Origin: Sabellastarte sp. h YS-2021
Taxonomy: Eukaryota; Annelida; Polychaeta; Sabellida; Sabellidae
Direction: 5' to 3'
Assembly (NCBI GenBank): GCA_964017235.1
Contig: OZ024935.1
Location: forward strand, 29,615,596-29,679,595
DNA length: 64,000 nucleotides
In this document: positions 8,151 to 19,683 of the stretch, piece by piece
Layout: each line of letters begins with the position of its first letter
How positions within the stretch are numbered: the first letter of the stretch is position 1
The notes under the pieces: model-generated
What the model was told of the DNA's origin: nothing
The model's input: only the letters and a program-made list of their open reading frames with translations
The model's database searches: none
Position numbers and translations under genes: made by a program

Positions 8151-9976
8151 GTCGTGTGGTGGAACACCCACATTAACTCCAGAGCAAAAGAATCGATTAT
8201 CAACCCCTTCATACAAACTTAAGAAGGAGAAGAAAGAAACCAAGTCATCTACTCCAGTCAAAGCCTCAGACACTCTCAGTCCCACCCTCGTGGACCCGGC
8301 ACTTGTGTCGGTAGTGGGGGTTGTGGATGGCCAGACAACCTCTGGTTTGAGTGGGCCGGCAGCAAAGAAACCTAAGAAAGCTGAGAGCAAGAAATCTACA
8401 TCTGCATCTTCTAAGCCGGCTAAGTCAGAGAAGTCGGTAAAGCCTTCCTCCAGCCGACCACGGGCTACTTCATCCACCAACCAGGGCAAGTCCACCACCT
8501 CCTCTACCGACACAAGATTCTCTGATCTCGACAGGAAGTGGTCGGACAGATTCAACAGGCTGGAAGCCCTTTTTATGGCCAAGACATTGGACCGTCCTCA
8601 GGACCCTGTTTTCAGTACTGTGAAGGTTACTGCTCCACCAGCTAATGTGGTCTGACCCGACCCTTTTTTGAAGCCAGCCTTCTCAACCGACCGACCCTGC
8701 TATTGATTCACCGGCTATTGACTCTTCTCAACATCAGTCTGTTGCTAAAGCTTCATCTTCAACCCAGCCGGAACCAGCTACTACAGAGACTGCTCAGAGA
8801 CATCTAGCCAGTGCCTTTGACACTTCTAGAAAGGAATCTCTCTCTTCTCCAACTCTCTCTCATCAGACCGACCCCCCTTGGATATCTTCCCTGAAGAAGG
8901 TGAGCTGTCGGATGATCAAGAAGCTAATCTGTCTGATATGACCAATCCCTCTCCGGGGAACAGTCATACCGTGAAACAATGAGGGGGATTCGGTCTTACA
9001 TGAGTTGGAATCACATACCAGACATTGATTCCGGTGCCACTACTTCAGAGGATAACCCCTTTGCGGGCCCAAAGCTACACACCCCAGGCAAAGTCTCTGT
9101 AAACTTTCCAACCGACAAGTGGCGGTCGGAAGATGTCAAAGCTTAACATCACACTGATCCAGGGTTATCCCACATGTACTTCTGAAGCAGGTGGACTTAA
9201 GGGACCAGTTCGTACGCCGTCCAAAGTCACAACAGAAATGGTATGGTTTTCATGCAAACCCTAAGAAGGACTCTGATCAATCTGTCTCCTCTTGGCACAC
9301 CGGATCATAAAGACTCAACAGCACTTATCTCAGGATAGCTTGACAGGCCGGTATTGCTAGTTCGCCTCCCATGTTCCGTCCAATCTGTCAGGAGAATCTA
9401 CGCAAATGGGAGAGGTCTGCACCTGAATCGACAGTGATTTGTAACCATGCAGCCGGTTTCAACCGTTGCCTGTTGAAAATCCAGCAGAACATGAACACTC
9501 AGTTGAAAGCCATAAGAGTGGAGCCCAAGGGGAAGACAGCAGCCAAGGTATCATCAGCAGTGGACGAACTTCAGTTTTTACTGGACTTTAATTCTAGTGT
9601 TTGCCAGGCCATGGCGAAATCCATGGAGCACTTAACTGAGTTATTCTTTGTGAACATGGCTAACAGCACCCTTCTTAGATGTGACTCTTACCTTGCCTAT
9701 CTGAAAGCCGGTGTAAAAGCAGACACACTTAATGCTCTATGTACCGCTCCACTTCATCTGGACACCCTGTTCCCGGACAATATTGTCAAAAGAGCAGAGG
9801 AAGACATAGCTACCTTTGACAAGGGTCTGTCAAGCTCAGTATATAAGGGTCGGAGATATCACCCCTATGAAAGACAGGACTCTAGGTCAGACAAACAACA
9901 AGACAGACCCACTTGGAAAATACTCCTCGTGACCGGCCAAGGGTCAGCAGCAGTACAAATGACAATCAATGTGTAA
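8151..9976 (+). pseudogene. DIRS gag, main part (frameshifted)
   Basis: Continues the interrupted gag. The first frame reads from about 8172 (TPEQKNRLSTPSYKLKKEKK) to a stop at 8655. It is Lys/Ser/Thr-rich with a basic AAKKPKKAESKK stretch that may be a nuclear signal. After frameshifts the sense resumes near 8870 (DIFPEEGELSDDQEANLSD) and again at 9371-9976. The last part holds the helical core typical of DIRS Gag-like proteins, with LLDFNSSVCQAMAKSMEHL and LCTAPLHLDTLFPDNI. The protein packages or binds element RNA. At least two frameshifts plus the Harbinger insertion make it non-functional. Confidence 0.8.
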
Positions 9977-11640
9977 CTCAGTTGAAGCATCTGCTGCTGG
10001 CCGGGAGCCCCACAGAAAAGACAATGAACACTATATCACATGTAAAGCTAAATGTTGTACATTCTGTTCATACTGCGCCCGGGCATTCTCAAAAGAACAA
10101 AATAAGTCCCGGGGCAGCAGTTTGTCAATAGAAGAAAAACAAATTAAAATCTGTGAAAAGTGTTTCTTGTGTCATTCCATTGTCTTATGTAAATCCTGTC
10201 ACAAATGCTCCTAATGTTGCCATAAATCTGACTGTAGGGGCCAGATCTTTTGGAAAAACTGGTTAGATCTAGGGGCCGGGCCGAAAGTAGTTCATATCCT
10301 GAAAGAGGGTTATACCCTCCCCTTCCGGACCCGGCCAACCTTGTCAAGAACTCCCACAGTCATAAGCTGTTATGGCAATCCTCACAGAAACCTAAAAATG
10401 TTAGAGGCATTACATCAGCTTATGGACAAAAATGCCATAGAACTAGTTCACAAACAGTCTTCACTAGGGTTTTTCAACCGATTATTTTTAGTCCCAAAAC
10501 CCGAAAACAAGTGGAGGCCAATCTTGGACCTCAGCAATCTGAACCCTTTCTTCAAGACTGCAAAATTCAAGATGGAGACACCGGAAACCATCAGGACATC
10601 TCTCCAACAGGCAGAGTGGGTAACTTCCGTAGACTTCAAGGATGCTTACTTCCATATCCCAATACAGGAACAGTCAGACCTTCCAGTTCAAAGCACTGCC
10701 GTTCGGTCCATCAACAGCACCCATGGAGTCCACTATCATAGCAAAGGAGGTAAAGCTGATGGCCATTCAAAAGGGCTATAAGGATCCACCAATACCTAGA
10801 CGACTGGTTGGTGAGAGCCACATCCCACTGGGTTTGTCTCCAGCATACACAGGTCCTAGTGAAAATATGCCAAGATTTAGGTTGGCTGGTGAATGTAGAA
10901 AAGTCGGAGCTGGAACCAAAACAAATTTTCAACTTTGTTGGTTACCAGATCGACCTCGAGTCCGGACCGGTGGCAGAGCTTGCAGGAAAAAATACTGGAA
11001 CTTCTCTCCCTACCGGCGTGTTCGGTAAGGGAGTTCATGTCCTTGATAGGCCTGTTAACAGCCACAAAAAACAAGTTCACCTAGGCAGATTGCACATGAG
11101 GCCCATCCAATGGCATCTCAATAGCAATTGGAGTATACCGGAATCGTTGGAAAAAGTGTTTCCTCTACCCAGATCTCTACATCCTCACTTACAGTGGTGG
11201 CTCAGAAAAGACAATGTTCTCATAGGCCAACCATTACACCCCATGCAACATGCTCTGCAAATCTTTACAGACACATCAAAAGAAGGGTGAGGCGCTCACT
11301 TAAACGAGTTCATTGCCATACATTACCTGGAACTAGAGGCAGTGTTTCTGGCCTTAAAAGAGTTCCAAGACTTATCCGTGGGCAAACTGATTCTAATAGC
11401 AACCGACAACACCAAAGTAGTGTCCTATATCAACAAGGAAGGAGGCATGAGGTCGGGCCCACTGTGTGCCCTACTTTGGAGAATCTTGACCTGGTGCACC
11501 GTGAAGCAAGTGACTCTAAGGGCCAGACACATCCCAGGCCATTTAAATGTAGTGGCAGACAAGCTGTCCAGATTAGGCCAGACCATCCAAACAGAATGGT
11601 CCCTCCTTCCAGAGGTTTTCAGACCTTGTGCCTCAAATAG
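9969..11640 (+). pseudogene. DIRS reverse transcriptase-RNase H (frameshifted)
   Basis: Begins in a frame overlapping the gag end. A Cys-rich block at about 10050-10240 (CCTFCSYCARAF, then CEKCFLCHS, then CCHKSDCRG after an in-frame stop at 10212-10214) precedes RT. RT motifs follow: NKWRPILDLSNLNPFF, WVTSVDFKDAYFHIPI, then in the next frame FKALPFGPSTAP, then in the third frame the catalytic YLDD at 10793-10804. RNase H follows with TDTS near 11265, LELEAV, ATDNT near 11400 and VVADKLSRLG near 11560. RT copies the element RNA and RNase H removes it. Two frameshifts and at least two stops break the gene; the order and motifs fit DIRS pol. Confidence 0.9.
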
Positions 11641-12077
11641 ATCTCTTTGCCATGAGATTCAACAACAAACTGCCCCTGTTTGTGTCACCAGTTCCAGACC
11701 CCATGGCCACTGCAGTGGATGCACTCAGTCTACCATGGGAAAATCTGGATGCTTATGCCTTCCCACCGACAGCCATATTGGGCAAAGTGGTGGAGAAGTT
11801 GCAAGACTTTCCATACCAGAGGTCGATTCTTATTGCTCCAGGGTGGCCCAACATGCCATGGTTTTGGGACCTAGTGGAGATGTCCAGTCACATTCCACTA
11901 GTTCTTGCCCCAACTGCCCAACCTCCTGACTCAACCCTTGAACCAGACCCCTCACAGAAATCTGACAAACTTAAATCTCCATGCCTGGCTCCTAGAGCCA
12001 CAGCTATCAAGGAGCAGGGTTTCTCTGAGGAGGTGGCAGCAAGAATTGAAGCTCCTCAAAGAGGGTCAACTAGATAG
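11628..12077 (+). pseudogene. DIRS pol connector between RNase H and recombinase
   Basis: An open frame of 149 codons, frameshifted relative to RNase H. It reads MPQIDLFAMRFNNKLPLFVS, then DALSLPWENLDAYAFPP and LIAPGWPNMPWFWDL. This tract (IDLFA, AYAFPP, PGWPNMPWF) is a well-conserved stretch after RNase H in DIRS-type elements. No adenine methyltransferase-like domain, present in some DIRS families, was recognised in what remains. Confidence 0.75.
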
Positions 12078-13050
12078 TCTACAAAGCAAAGTGGACCATT
12101 TTTACAAAGTGGTGCGTCAATCATAAGGTGGACTTCAGGTCACCACCTGTGAAATCTGTGGCAGACTTCCTCTTATACCTCTTTCAGGACAGGAAGTTAC
12201 AGCCCAGCACCATTGATGGTTACAGATCTGCCATTGCTGATAAGCTGGGGAATTCACCCCTGGACATCAGCAAAGATGAAAACCTCACTCGTCTCCTGGA
12301 TAGTTTCCATAGAGACAGACCCAATGGTCGGACGGGAATCCCCTCCTGGAATCTTTCCCTGGTGTTACACCAGCTGACAAAGGCTCCTTTTGAACCACTT
12401 AAAGAAGCGTCATTGAAACACTTGACCTTCAAAATGTTTTTTCTCTTAGCCCTTGGATTGGGTAAGAGAAGAAGATACATGCTTGGCAGCATAAGAACAT
12501 TAGACACCAGTCCAACTGGTCCAAAGTGTCTCTGTACCCCCCACCCAGCTTCCTTTCTACGAATCAGCTGGCCAAGGAGGGCCCAGGTAGCGTTGCCCCA
12601 GTGGTTATTCCTGCCCTGGCACCAACTCTGGACAAGTCCCTCAAGTCTGATAGGTCCCTCTTTCCAGTCAGGGCCCTGCACTACTATTTGGACAGGACCT
12701 CAGACCTCAGGCAGAATAAGGAGTTAGTCTTTGTCTCTTTTAAGAAATCCTTCAACAAAGACATCTCCCCTGCCACCATCTCCTCCTGGATCAAGCAAAC
12801 TGTGATCCTTTGTTATGAGCTCTCTGATGAGCAAGCCCATTCATTGCATCAGATCAAAGCCCATGATGTCAGGGCATTTGCTGCTTCTAAGGCCTTCCAA
12901 TCTGGAATCTCCTTAGAGCAGATTTTGTCAGCCTGCCACTGGAAATCCCATAATACCTTAACACAATTCTATCTGAAGGATCTGGCTTGGGCTGACTCTG
13001 AGCTTTACCACCTGGGACCTGTTGTGGCTGCCCAACAGATTCACCAGTAG
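11968..13050 (+). pseudogene. DIRS tyrosine recombinase (frameshifted)
   Basis: The N-terminal core-binding part reads DFLLYLFQDRKLQPSTIDGY and FHRDRPNGRTGIPSWNLSL, then MFFLLALGLGKRR with a candidate first catalytic Arg. A frameshift near 12500-12530 moves to the frame that ends at 13050. There the catalytic pocket is visible: IKAHDVRAFAASKAFQ supplies the H-x-x-R pair (12862-12873), then CHWKSHNTLTQFYL supplies the second His and the nucleophile Tyr. This enzyme integrates the circular DNA of DIRS elements in place of a DDE integrase. The upstream end (LEPQLSRSRVSLRRW) is in yet another frame. The copy is inactive. Confidence 0.9.
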
Positions 13051-13232
13051 TCCAGGACAGGGGGGAGATCTGTACATATTTAAATAGTTATACAGATGTA
13101 AATAATATATATAATTAAGAAGCATGAAAAAAAAAACTTTGACGTGCTTCCTTCGGGAGGTTTATTTCCTCAGGGACTGAACTCATCCCTCTCTTCCCCT
13201 ACCTCAGAGCAGATCTGTACCCGCCGACCAAG

Positions 13233-13345
13233 CGGTAGTTATTCAGCATATTGTCCATTGGATAGGATGTATTAACGCAATAAAATTGCAAATTTAATAA
13301 GTAAATTAAATTTATACAAGTTAATACCCTATCCAATGGACACAC
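13233..13345 (+). repeat. DIRS internal complementary region
   Basis: The first half is the reverse complement of the element's left end (TGTCCATTGGATAGGATG then TATTAACGCAATAAA). The second half is the reverse complement of its right end (ACAAGTTAATACCC then TATCCAATGGACA), with an AT-rich joint. The order right end-left end is what a circular DIRS intermediate would give, and this is how DIRS elements template complete ends. It fixes the termini at about 2832 and 13608. Confidence 0.93.
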
Positions 13346-13391
13346 AAGACCCTCCCACAAGACCCTCCCTAGGGGTCTAATAGATTTAGAC

Positions 13392-13565
13392 AACGAAAAA
13401 GATGCCATGACGTCAGGTTGTCTAGACAGCAAGGAAGTATGATGCACCATCTGGCGAGTGCACAGTGTGAGGGCCGGCCAGCCAGTGGAAACATAGGACG
13501 TCTTTTTCTGACGTTTGGTGGGCCGGAATGCGCCGACCGGTTTAGCATATTGTCCATTGGATAGG
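13392..13565 (-). repeat. DIRS right inverted terminal repeat
   Basis: Reverse complement of 2851-3015 with scattered differences. The outer part ends ATTGTCCATTGGATAGGGTA, and an AT-rich tail runs to the terminus at about 13608. Confidence 0.92.
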
Positions 13566-13608
13566 GTATTAACTTATAAAAAATTTAATTTACTTGTTAA
13601 ATTTGCAA

Positions 13609-15440
13609 GTTTATAAGAATTTCTGTTCTGAATGACTGACAATTGTAGTCCAGTTGTAATGGCATTACAGCTTAATGTTTGAGTTGGACAACATATTTTT
13701 TACCCTTTTTATGCTTTGACTAATTGTTATGTAAAGTCCTAAAAAGTCTAATTATGTCACTTGAAAAAAGAGAAGTCATAAAACTTGTATGAGTGTTAAG
13801 ATTTTTCTTCTCCTCTGCCACAACTACTTTGGTGCACTTGGCTGACTTTTGGGAAAAGTGAGGAAGATCAATCACATCTGCCCATGTTTAGTGAAAATAA
13901 TATTTGGAATAGACAAAAGATAAGCCATGGCAAAAGGTAAATGAAAAGTATCACTCAGAAGTGAAAAGTCTTTCTTGCAACGACACAGTGGCTTTGAGTC
14001 GCACAAGTATAAATACTCCCAGTATTTCTTCCTTGCGTCATCGTTATTTTTGACTTTGGATGATGCACTGGTCTAAATGTATAACACTGGTGATATTTTT
14101 GGGAGATATCTTTTTATACTGCACCACAAGTTTATAAAATTTAGGAAGTTGCATCTTATACTTGGCGGGTTGGGGATTTTTGGTTAGGGCAACCAAAGAA
14201 GAAGGTGAAGAGGAAACTACTCAGAAGGGAGAAGCTGGTAGAATGTGAGTTCAGGGCTCCAGTCCTCCTTGTGATGGTTCCTGGGACACAGCAGATAGGG
14301 AAATCTGAAAGAGTGGGAGGAACACAGAACAAAGGATGTGACATCAACACAATGGAAACTAAGACTAAGTGGAGCTGCAGCAGAGGATCTGGAGGTGGCT
14401 GCATTCTTCACAAATTAAAGAAGTGGGGAGAATGTATGCCTGAGTGACCAACATAGCCCATCATGGACTTTCTGAAGGGGCATACCACCTATATAAATAA
14501 GTGTAGAAGAGAAACGTGATGTAGAGTTATTTGAGACCAGAAACCTTGACCTTGAGGAAATCAGGGAAATTGGGTTGCTTCTCAATGCTTCTCAGATACT
14601 GGAAGTTGACACAAATGAAGTCTTGGAAAAGGTGTCCAGGAACCTACTGCTTGCCAGATGTGGGTTAAGCAGACTTTGTTGGACCCTTCCTGAATATTCA
14701 AGTAGTTCAGCATGTTACAAAGAAGACAGGATGCATGGCTGGGCCATCCATTTCTTCTCCCACATGAGGCTATTAGAAGCTAGTCCAGACATTTTGCACA
14801 GACTGAGTGATATTGACACATCCACCATCAGAATGAGTACCTGTGGGGCTGAGTAGCTTCTTAAAATGGTCTTCAGTATGAAATGCATAATCCATTGGCA
14901 GGAGAAGAGGCATACAGTACTTCAACAGAAAGAATGGTTGACTGCCTCTTTGCTTCCATGAACTGGCTTGCGCTGGAATTGGTTGACCAGGATGACCTAA
15001 ATACTTTCAAAACTGAGACTTTTAACTTGGTGCATTGACCTCAGTAGGCCATCAGTAGGGCTCAGCAGAAGTCACAGCATATGTACCAGCAGCATTTCCT
15101 ATTAACTACATACTGGTATATCCTATCAATCGTAACCAGGGATCTCTTAAATCATGGGACTGATTTGCTGCCTCAGCCATATAACCAACAATTTTTCTGT
15201 ATCAGCCACAGCAACAGGTGTCACAGATACCACATAAGCTGTAAACCTCAAGACTCTTTCACACAATATTTTCAGGTGTCCATGCCACCCAAAAAAACTG
15301 CAATTTACTCAGAAGAGTCAAGTGCCTCAGTTCCTGTTGTAGTTTACCACAGCCATCTGTAAATATCCAGGTTATGATCACAGGACCAGATCTGTTTCCC
15401 AGTACCACAATCTTTTTTCCTTCACTGTCGGAAAGGACAC
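13609..15440. other. unassigned region with short coding-like frames
   Basis: The first 550 bp are AT-rich and empty. From about 14190 to 15360 base composition is closer to coding, with plus-strand open frames at 14205-14447 and 14575-14856 (LLNASQILEVDTNEVLEKVS, CYKEDRMHGWAIHFFSHMRL). No family was recognised. The region lies between two mobile elements and may be a decayed transposon or processed pseudogene. Confidence 0.4.
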
Positions 15441-16545
15441 TCTCGGTCAAGGTAGGTAGTACACTCTCGCATCCCGCTGCGCTCCAGTATGGAGTTCCCT
15501 AGGACTCTGTCCTTGAACCAATTCTGTTCTATCTATATACTAACCCAATCAGCTCAATTATTCATTCCCACAGTAGCATCAACTACCACTTTTATGCCGA
15601 TGACACCCAGTTATACATAACACTTTCACCAGAAAATTTCTCTCACTCTATGCAAAACTAAAGAACTACCTAAACGACATTCAAAATTTCATGTTTACAA
15701 ATAAATTAAAACTTAACCCAAACAAAACTGAGTTCATTCTCATAGGCTCCCAAAAAATCGTAAACAACTCCTCCCTCACTTCCCTATCAATATTCTGGGA
15801 AATCAGGTCTCGCCAGCACAAAGTGTCAGGAACCTCGGAGTGGTGTTCGACTCCAATTTCAATTTCTCAAATCACGTGTCACAGGTCATAAAGTCCACTA
15901 GAGTACATGTTAGAGACCTCTACAGAATTTGTCCCCTTCTAGACCTGAATACGTCAGTGCTGTTAACGAATGCTTTGGTGAGCAGTAGGTTGAACTATTG
16001 CAATTCACTCTTCTTATCGCTCACTGATTTTGAGTTAAGGAGATTGTAGCTAGTCCAAAACTCATTCTTCAGGGTTGTCACCCGTTCCTCTAAATCCTCT
16101 CACATCACCCCTCAACTAAAAAAACTCCATTGGCTACCAGTCAGATACAGGGTACAATTTAAAATTAGTCTTATTACTTATAAAATTCTCAATCAGGGTC
16201 AACCAGTTTACCTAAGAGAATTAATCCACCCCTACACCTCTTCCAGAAATACAAGGCGAAGTACCCCCAAACTCAAGTTCCTTCAAACCCCTACTTTCGA
16301 TCGCAGAGTTCACAAATCAATTAAACACTTTTCTTATTCCTTCAGTCACTATGCCCCCTGTCCTTCAAACCCCTACTTTTGATTGCAGAGTTCACAAATC
16401 AATTAAACACTTTTCTAATTCCTTCAGTCACTATGCCCCTGTCCTTGGGAACTCTTTACCCTTTCATGTAAGAAATAGTCCCTCTGTTGCATCTTTTAGG
16501 AAGCACCTCAAAACCCACCTCTTCAGCTCTAGCTTCCCAACTTAG
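15440..16545 (+). pseudogene. LINE reverse transcriptase, 5'-truncated (CR1/L2-like)
   Basis: Starts inside the RT domain with a damaged GVPQGSVLGP motif (seen as GVP-stop-DSVLEPILF), then the catalytic NYHFYADDTQLYI near 15580-15620 and LKLNPNKTEFILIGS. After frameshifts it continues with GVVFDSNFNFSNHVSQVIKS, SSRLNYCNSLFLSL, HITPQLKKLHWLPVRYRVQF and the end LGNSLPFHVRNSPSVASF then KHLKTHLFSSSFP. This is the thumb and C-terminal part common to CR1/L2-type LINEs. 5' truncation is the usual result of target-primed insertion. An 82-bp internal tandem duplication lies at 16280-16442. Dead copy. Confidence 0.85.
16280..16442 (+). repeat. 82-bp tandem duplication within the LINE
   Basis: The block starting CCTTCAAACCCCTACTTT at 16280 recurs at 16362 with few changes. 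It duplicates codons near the LINE C-terminus and shifts the frame. Confidence 0.9.
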
Positions 16546-17089
16546 TTTTTCTTCCCTCCTGGATTACTCCCCTTGAATGCCCCTCGATTCTCCCTATGAT
16601 AATGATTTGTATAATTAACACACTGATTTCCCCTTTGTGGGGAAAATATTGCACTTGCAAAGCAGTAGATTAGATTCACTACAAAAGTCTTGACAAACCT
16701 TTTCTCCTTTTATCCTTTTATCTACAGCTGCCACTTGTTAAGGATATAACTCCAATAACCATACATATTTCACTTGAACATAACCAAAAATAAAATAATG
16801 AATGCTTTTTGGTAAGGTAAAATCTCTTGAAAATAAAAATTCTGGTGAGAAAAATAACAAAAAGCAAGCCAAATGTGATGACAGAAATGTTTAAAAAACT
16901 TTAGTATAAAAACAATTATGGAAATAATAAGTAACAGACGAAAAGACAAACTTGAATGGGCACAAAGACAGACAAATCTTTTGCAAGAACTAAAATAAAA
17001 GTACCAGAGAAAAAAAATTGTAAATTCTTTTTTTTTCCTTTTTAGTATTATAAACCTATTCAGAGTAGCATATCCTCCACCATAGCTTA
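16546..17089. other. LINE 3' tail and AT-rich spacer
   Basis: After the LINE stop there is a short 3' region ending about 16680 with TTGCACTTGCAAAGCAGTAG. Beyond it the sequence is AT-rich with no feature recognised. Confidence 0.5.
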
Positions 17090-17800
17090 TTTCCCCCAGA
17101 AGATGCTAACATGGACATTGACCTCTTTCTGGAAGTGGATTATTCCTTTTTGGACATTAGCACTGTAGAATATGGTTACATCTTTTTGTTGATTTGGAGA
17201 ATTACTTGCATGGGCAATTTTGACTTTTACTGCTTTGAGGAAAGGCTGTTTTAGGCCTATGTACCCATCTTTGATTGTTTCCATCAACTTAGGCTGAATA
17301 TCTTAATCTAACCAGGATCCACGGAACCGATGTCCTACTCACATGTACTGTGTATTAACCAGTGTCTGGACCTTGTAATTAAGGAATTCACTTCCTCTAT
17401 CCCTTTGGTATCTTATGGTTATGTGCTCCCCATCAGCGGCTCCAAGAGCATGTGTTACATTCCCTCTGTTTCTGAAGATGGGATTATTTGGCCAGCCAGT
17501 CTGGTAGGATGGTCAGGGAGACCATTGTGTGATATTCCTCTGTGATAGCCTCATACTTTCTGGTTTAACTTATCCCTGCAGGTATACTGTATACTTCAGG
17601 CCCAGTCCCAGTGGTCTTCTAAACAAATCAGTCCTGGGTGCCACCTTCCTGTCTAATTCCTCATGGAATTCCAGTTGGATCCTCCAGAAGCTCAGGCATG
17701 ACTGTGCATCCCACCTCTTCAACTCTTGCATGAGTATATGAGTACATAATGGTGGCCATGTTCTACCCTGTCCCTGAGCCAGAACTAGATCCAGAGTATA
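17090..17800 (-). pseudogene. decayed PIF/Harbinger transposase
   Basis: Read on minus, three frames together give a Harbinger nuclease outline. FHEELDRKVAPRTDLFRRPL and GLGLKYTVYL (about 17580-17675) match the region before the first catalytic Asp. THALGAADGEHITIRYQRD then GSEFLNYKV (about 17375-17455) match the first-Asp motif (GAxDGKH...NYKG). LMETIKDGYIGLKQP (about 17235-17285) matches the stretch after SDAQIFN. The second Asp and the Glu were not found. Several stops and frameshifts show it is old. It is not a copy of the intact element at 3315-8147, since its sequence differs throughout. Confidence 0.7.
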
Positions 17801-17869
17801 GGTCTTGATCTCCTGGGCCTAAGGTTTTGCTTGTCAACCCTATCCTGGATATATCTAAGCTTTTAAAAC

Positions 17870-18550
17870 TTTCAATAATTTCTAAGAAATGTACTCTTGG
17901 CAATCTTCAAACAATTTTGCTGTCCCCAAAAATGGAAAAACACAAATATGCTTCTATCTCCTTAACCGTGCGAGATAGTGATTTTGTTGAAATTTTCCAC
18001 CCACATGGTACCTAAGAAATGTACTAATGGCAATTTTCAAACAATTTTCCTCTCCCCTAAAATGGTGGCCATTTTGAATTTTCAAATTTTTGCCTTAAAT
18101 AGAAAAACACAAATTTGCTTCTATCTCCTTAACCGTGCGAGATAGAGTGATTTCGCTGAAATTTTCGACCCATAGGGTATCTAAGAGTTGTACTAATGGC
18201 AATTTTCAAACAATTTTCCTCTCCCCTAAAATGGTGGCCATTTTGAATTTTCGAATTTTTGCCAAAAATGGAAAAACAGAAATTTCTTTCTATCTCCTTA
18301 ACCGTGCGAGATAGAGCGATTTCATCGAAATTTTCGACCCACAGGGTATCTAAGCAATGTACTTTTGGCAATTTTCAAAAAAATTTCTCTCCCCAGAAAT
18401 GGTGGCCATTTTGAATTTTCAAATTTTTGCCAAAAATGCAAAAACACAAATTTGCTTCTATCTCTTTAACCGTGCGAGATAGAGCGATTTTGTCGAAATT
18501 TTCCACCCACAGGGTATCGAAGCTATCTACTCTTGCCAATTTTGTCCAAG
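17870..18550 (+). repeat. about 168-bp tandem array, four units
   Basis: Units restart at about 17954, 18121, 18290 and 18458 with CTATCTCCTTAACCGTGC, then GAAATTTTC, then GGTATCTAAG, then AATGGTGGCCATTTTGAATT. It is a diverged relative of the 170-bp arrays at 24325-25275 and 35240-35870. The short minus-strand frame through it is incidental. Confidence 0.9.
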
Positions 18551-18859
18551 TTTTAGAGCTAAACTAATGCTTCCCTTTGGGTAGACATCACGCATGCCAA
18601 TGCGTCCTATTTCTAGTTACAATATTATAACAAATTAGCTGATTATTTGTCATTAGTAAAATGATATATATAGTTGAAATATTGATAAACATGAAGATTT
18701 AATTTTTTATTTTACAAATTCTTATTATAATATGATGCACATTTCTAGACCACAGGCTTCCTCTAAGGTATCCAAGTAACCCCATATTGTAAGTTTACCC
18801 AGATACTGCTTTTGTATTTTAACCCTCATAAATGAGATAGTATAACTATGTAAAATGGG
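18551..18859. other. AT-rich spacer
   Basis: No gene or named element seen. It lies between two tandem arrays. Confidence 0.5.
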
Positions 18860-19380
18860 ATGTTTCGAAAATTAAAAGATTTTTTTGTATCCAGAGTATA
18901 ATCCAGATGTTTTCTGAAATTGAATCACTTCTTCCCTTGGTCAAACTTTACCTCCATAAAAATTTCAAAAAGAAATGTTGATTACTTTTGGAGTAATTTG
19001 AACACAAAGGAGAAAGCATTGTAAATTCAGTGAAAATGGAACTTTTGTACATTCCAGATTTTTTTGTATACACAATTGATCTAGATCTTTTCTAAAATAT
19101 AATAAATTCTTCCAATTCAGGCCATATGCATATCAAATTTTAGAAAGATCCATTCGTTGTTGTTTTAGTAATCTCGGCCACAAACCCAAAGCATTGAAAT
19201 TAGAACTGTTGAGTATTCAGGATTTGATGTGTATTGGGGGTTTTGGATCCAGATCTCACCTCAAATTTAAGAACTTCTTCCGTTGGTCAGACCATAGTCA
19301 CATAAAAAATTCATGTTAGCGTATTACATAGACAATATCAAAAAGCGTTCCACTGAAAGTGAAATTAGTCCTGTATCTTG
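18860..19380 (+). repeat. about 165-bp diverged tandem repeat, three units
   Basis: Units share TTTTTTTGTATCCAGAGTAT, CTTCTTCCNTTGGTCA and AGAAAGATCCATTCG-like blocks and restart near 18870, 19050 and 19220. Related single copies lie at 27980-28110 (plus) and 56790-57010 (minus). The same block organisation recurs in many invertebrate dispersed repeats (general knowledge, not searched). Confidence 0.75.
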
Positions 19381-19662
19381 GATTATGGTGAAGTAAACTT
19401 GGAAATACGGTAACATGAAATACAACGTGATGTAGCTATAGCACTATCAGGCAGCAAATCAGAAAAGATAATTATGGCAATGGGAATTGTATCCACTAGA
19501 AAGACAACTCTCCAAAGTTAGTGAGCAGTTGAGTAAGGACCAAAGGCTCAGTGTAATCAAATGTTCCGAGTCCATGATTTGCAATAGGATGGCTTTAGAT
19601 TGTAAACTTGTAGGACCAGTTATAAGCACTTATAAGTTTGGCTGCTCTCATTTGAACATGAA

Positions 19663-19683
19663 GGGGGGGGGGGGGGGGGGGGG
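19663..19683 (+). repeat. G homopolymer, 21 bases
   Basis: An unbroken run of G in AT-rich surroundings. Length is likely unreliable in any assembly. The Gly run in the overlapping short frame is an artefact of it. Confidence 0.95.

Larger units (their letters stand above)
2832..13608 (+). mobile_element. DIRS-type tyrosine-recombinase retrotransposon with a nested Harbinger
   Basis: Element of about 10.8 kb, or about 5.9 kb without the inserted Harbinger, which fits known DIRS sizes. Visible parts in order are: left inverted terminal repeat, gag start, inserted Harbinger, rest of gag, Cys-rich block, reverse transcriptase with YLDD, RNase H, connector, tyrosine recombinase, internal complementary region, right inverted terminal repeat. 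The ends are set by the internal complementary region at 13233-13345, which is the reverse complement of the right end joined to the left end. DIRS elements integrate through their recombinase without target duplication, and none is seen. Stops and frameshifts in gag, RT/RNase H and recombinase show this copy is dead. The diagnostic parts agree; the exact outer bases could be off by a few. Confidence 0.93.
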
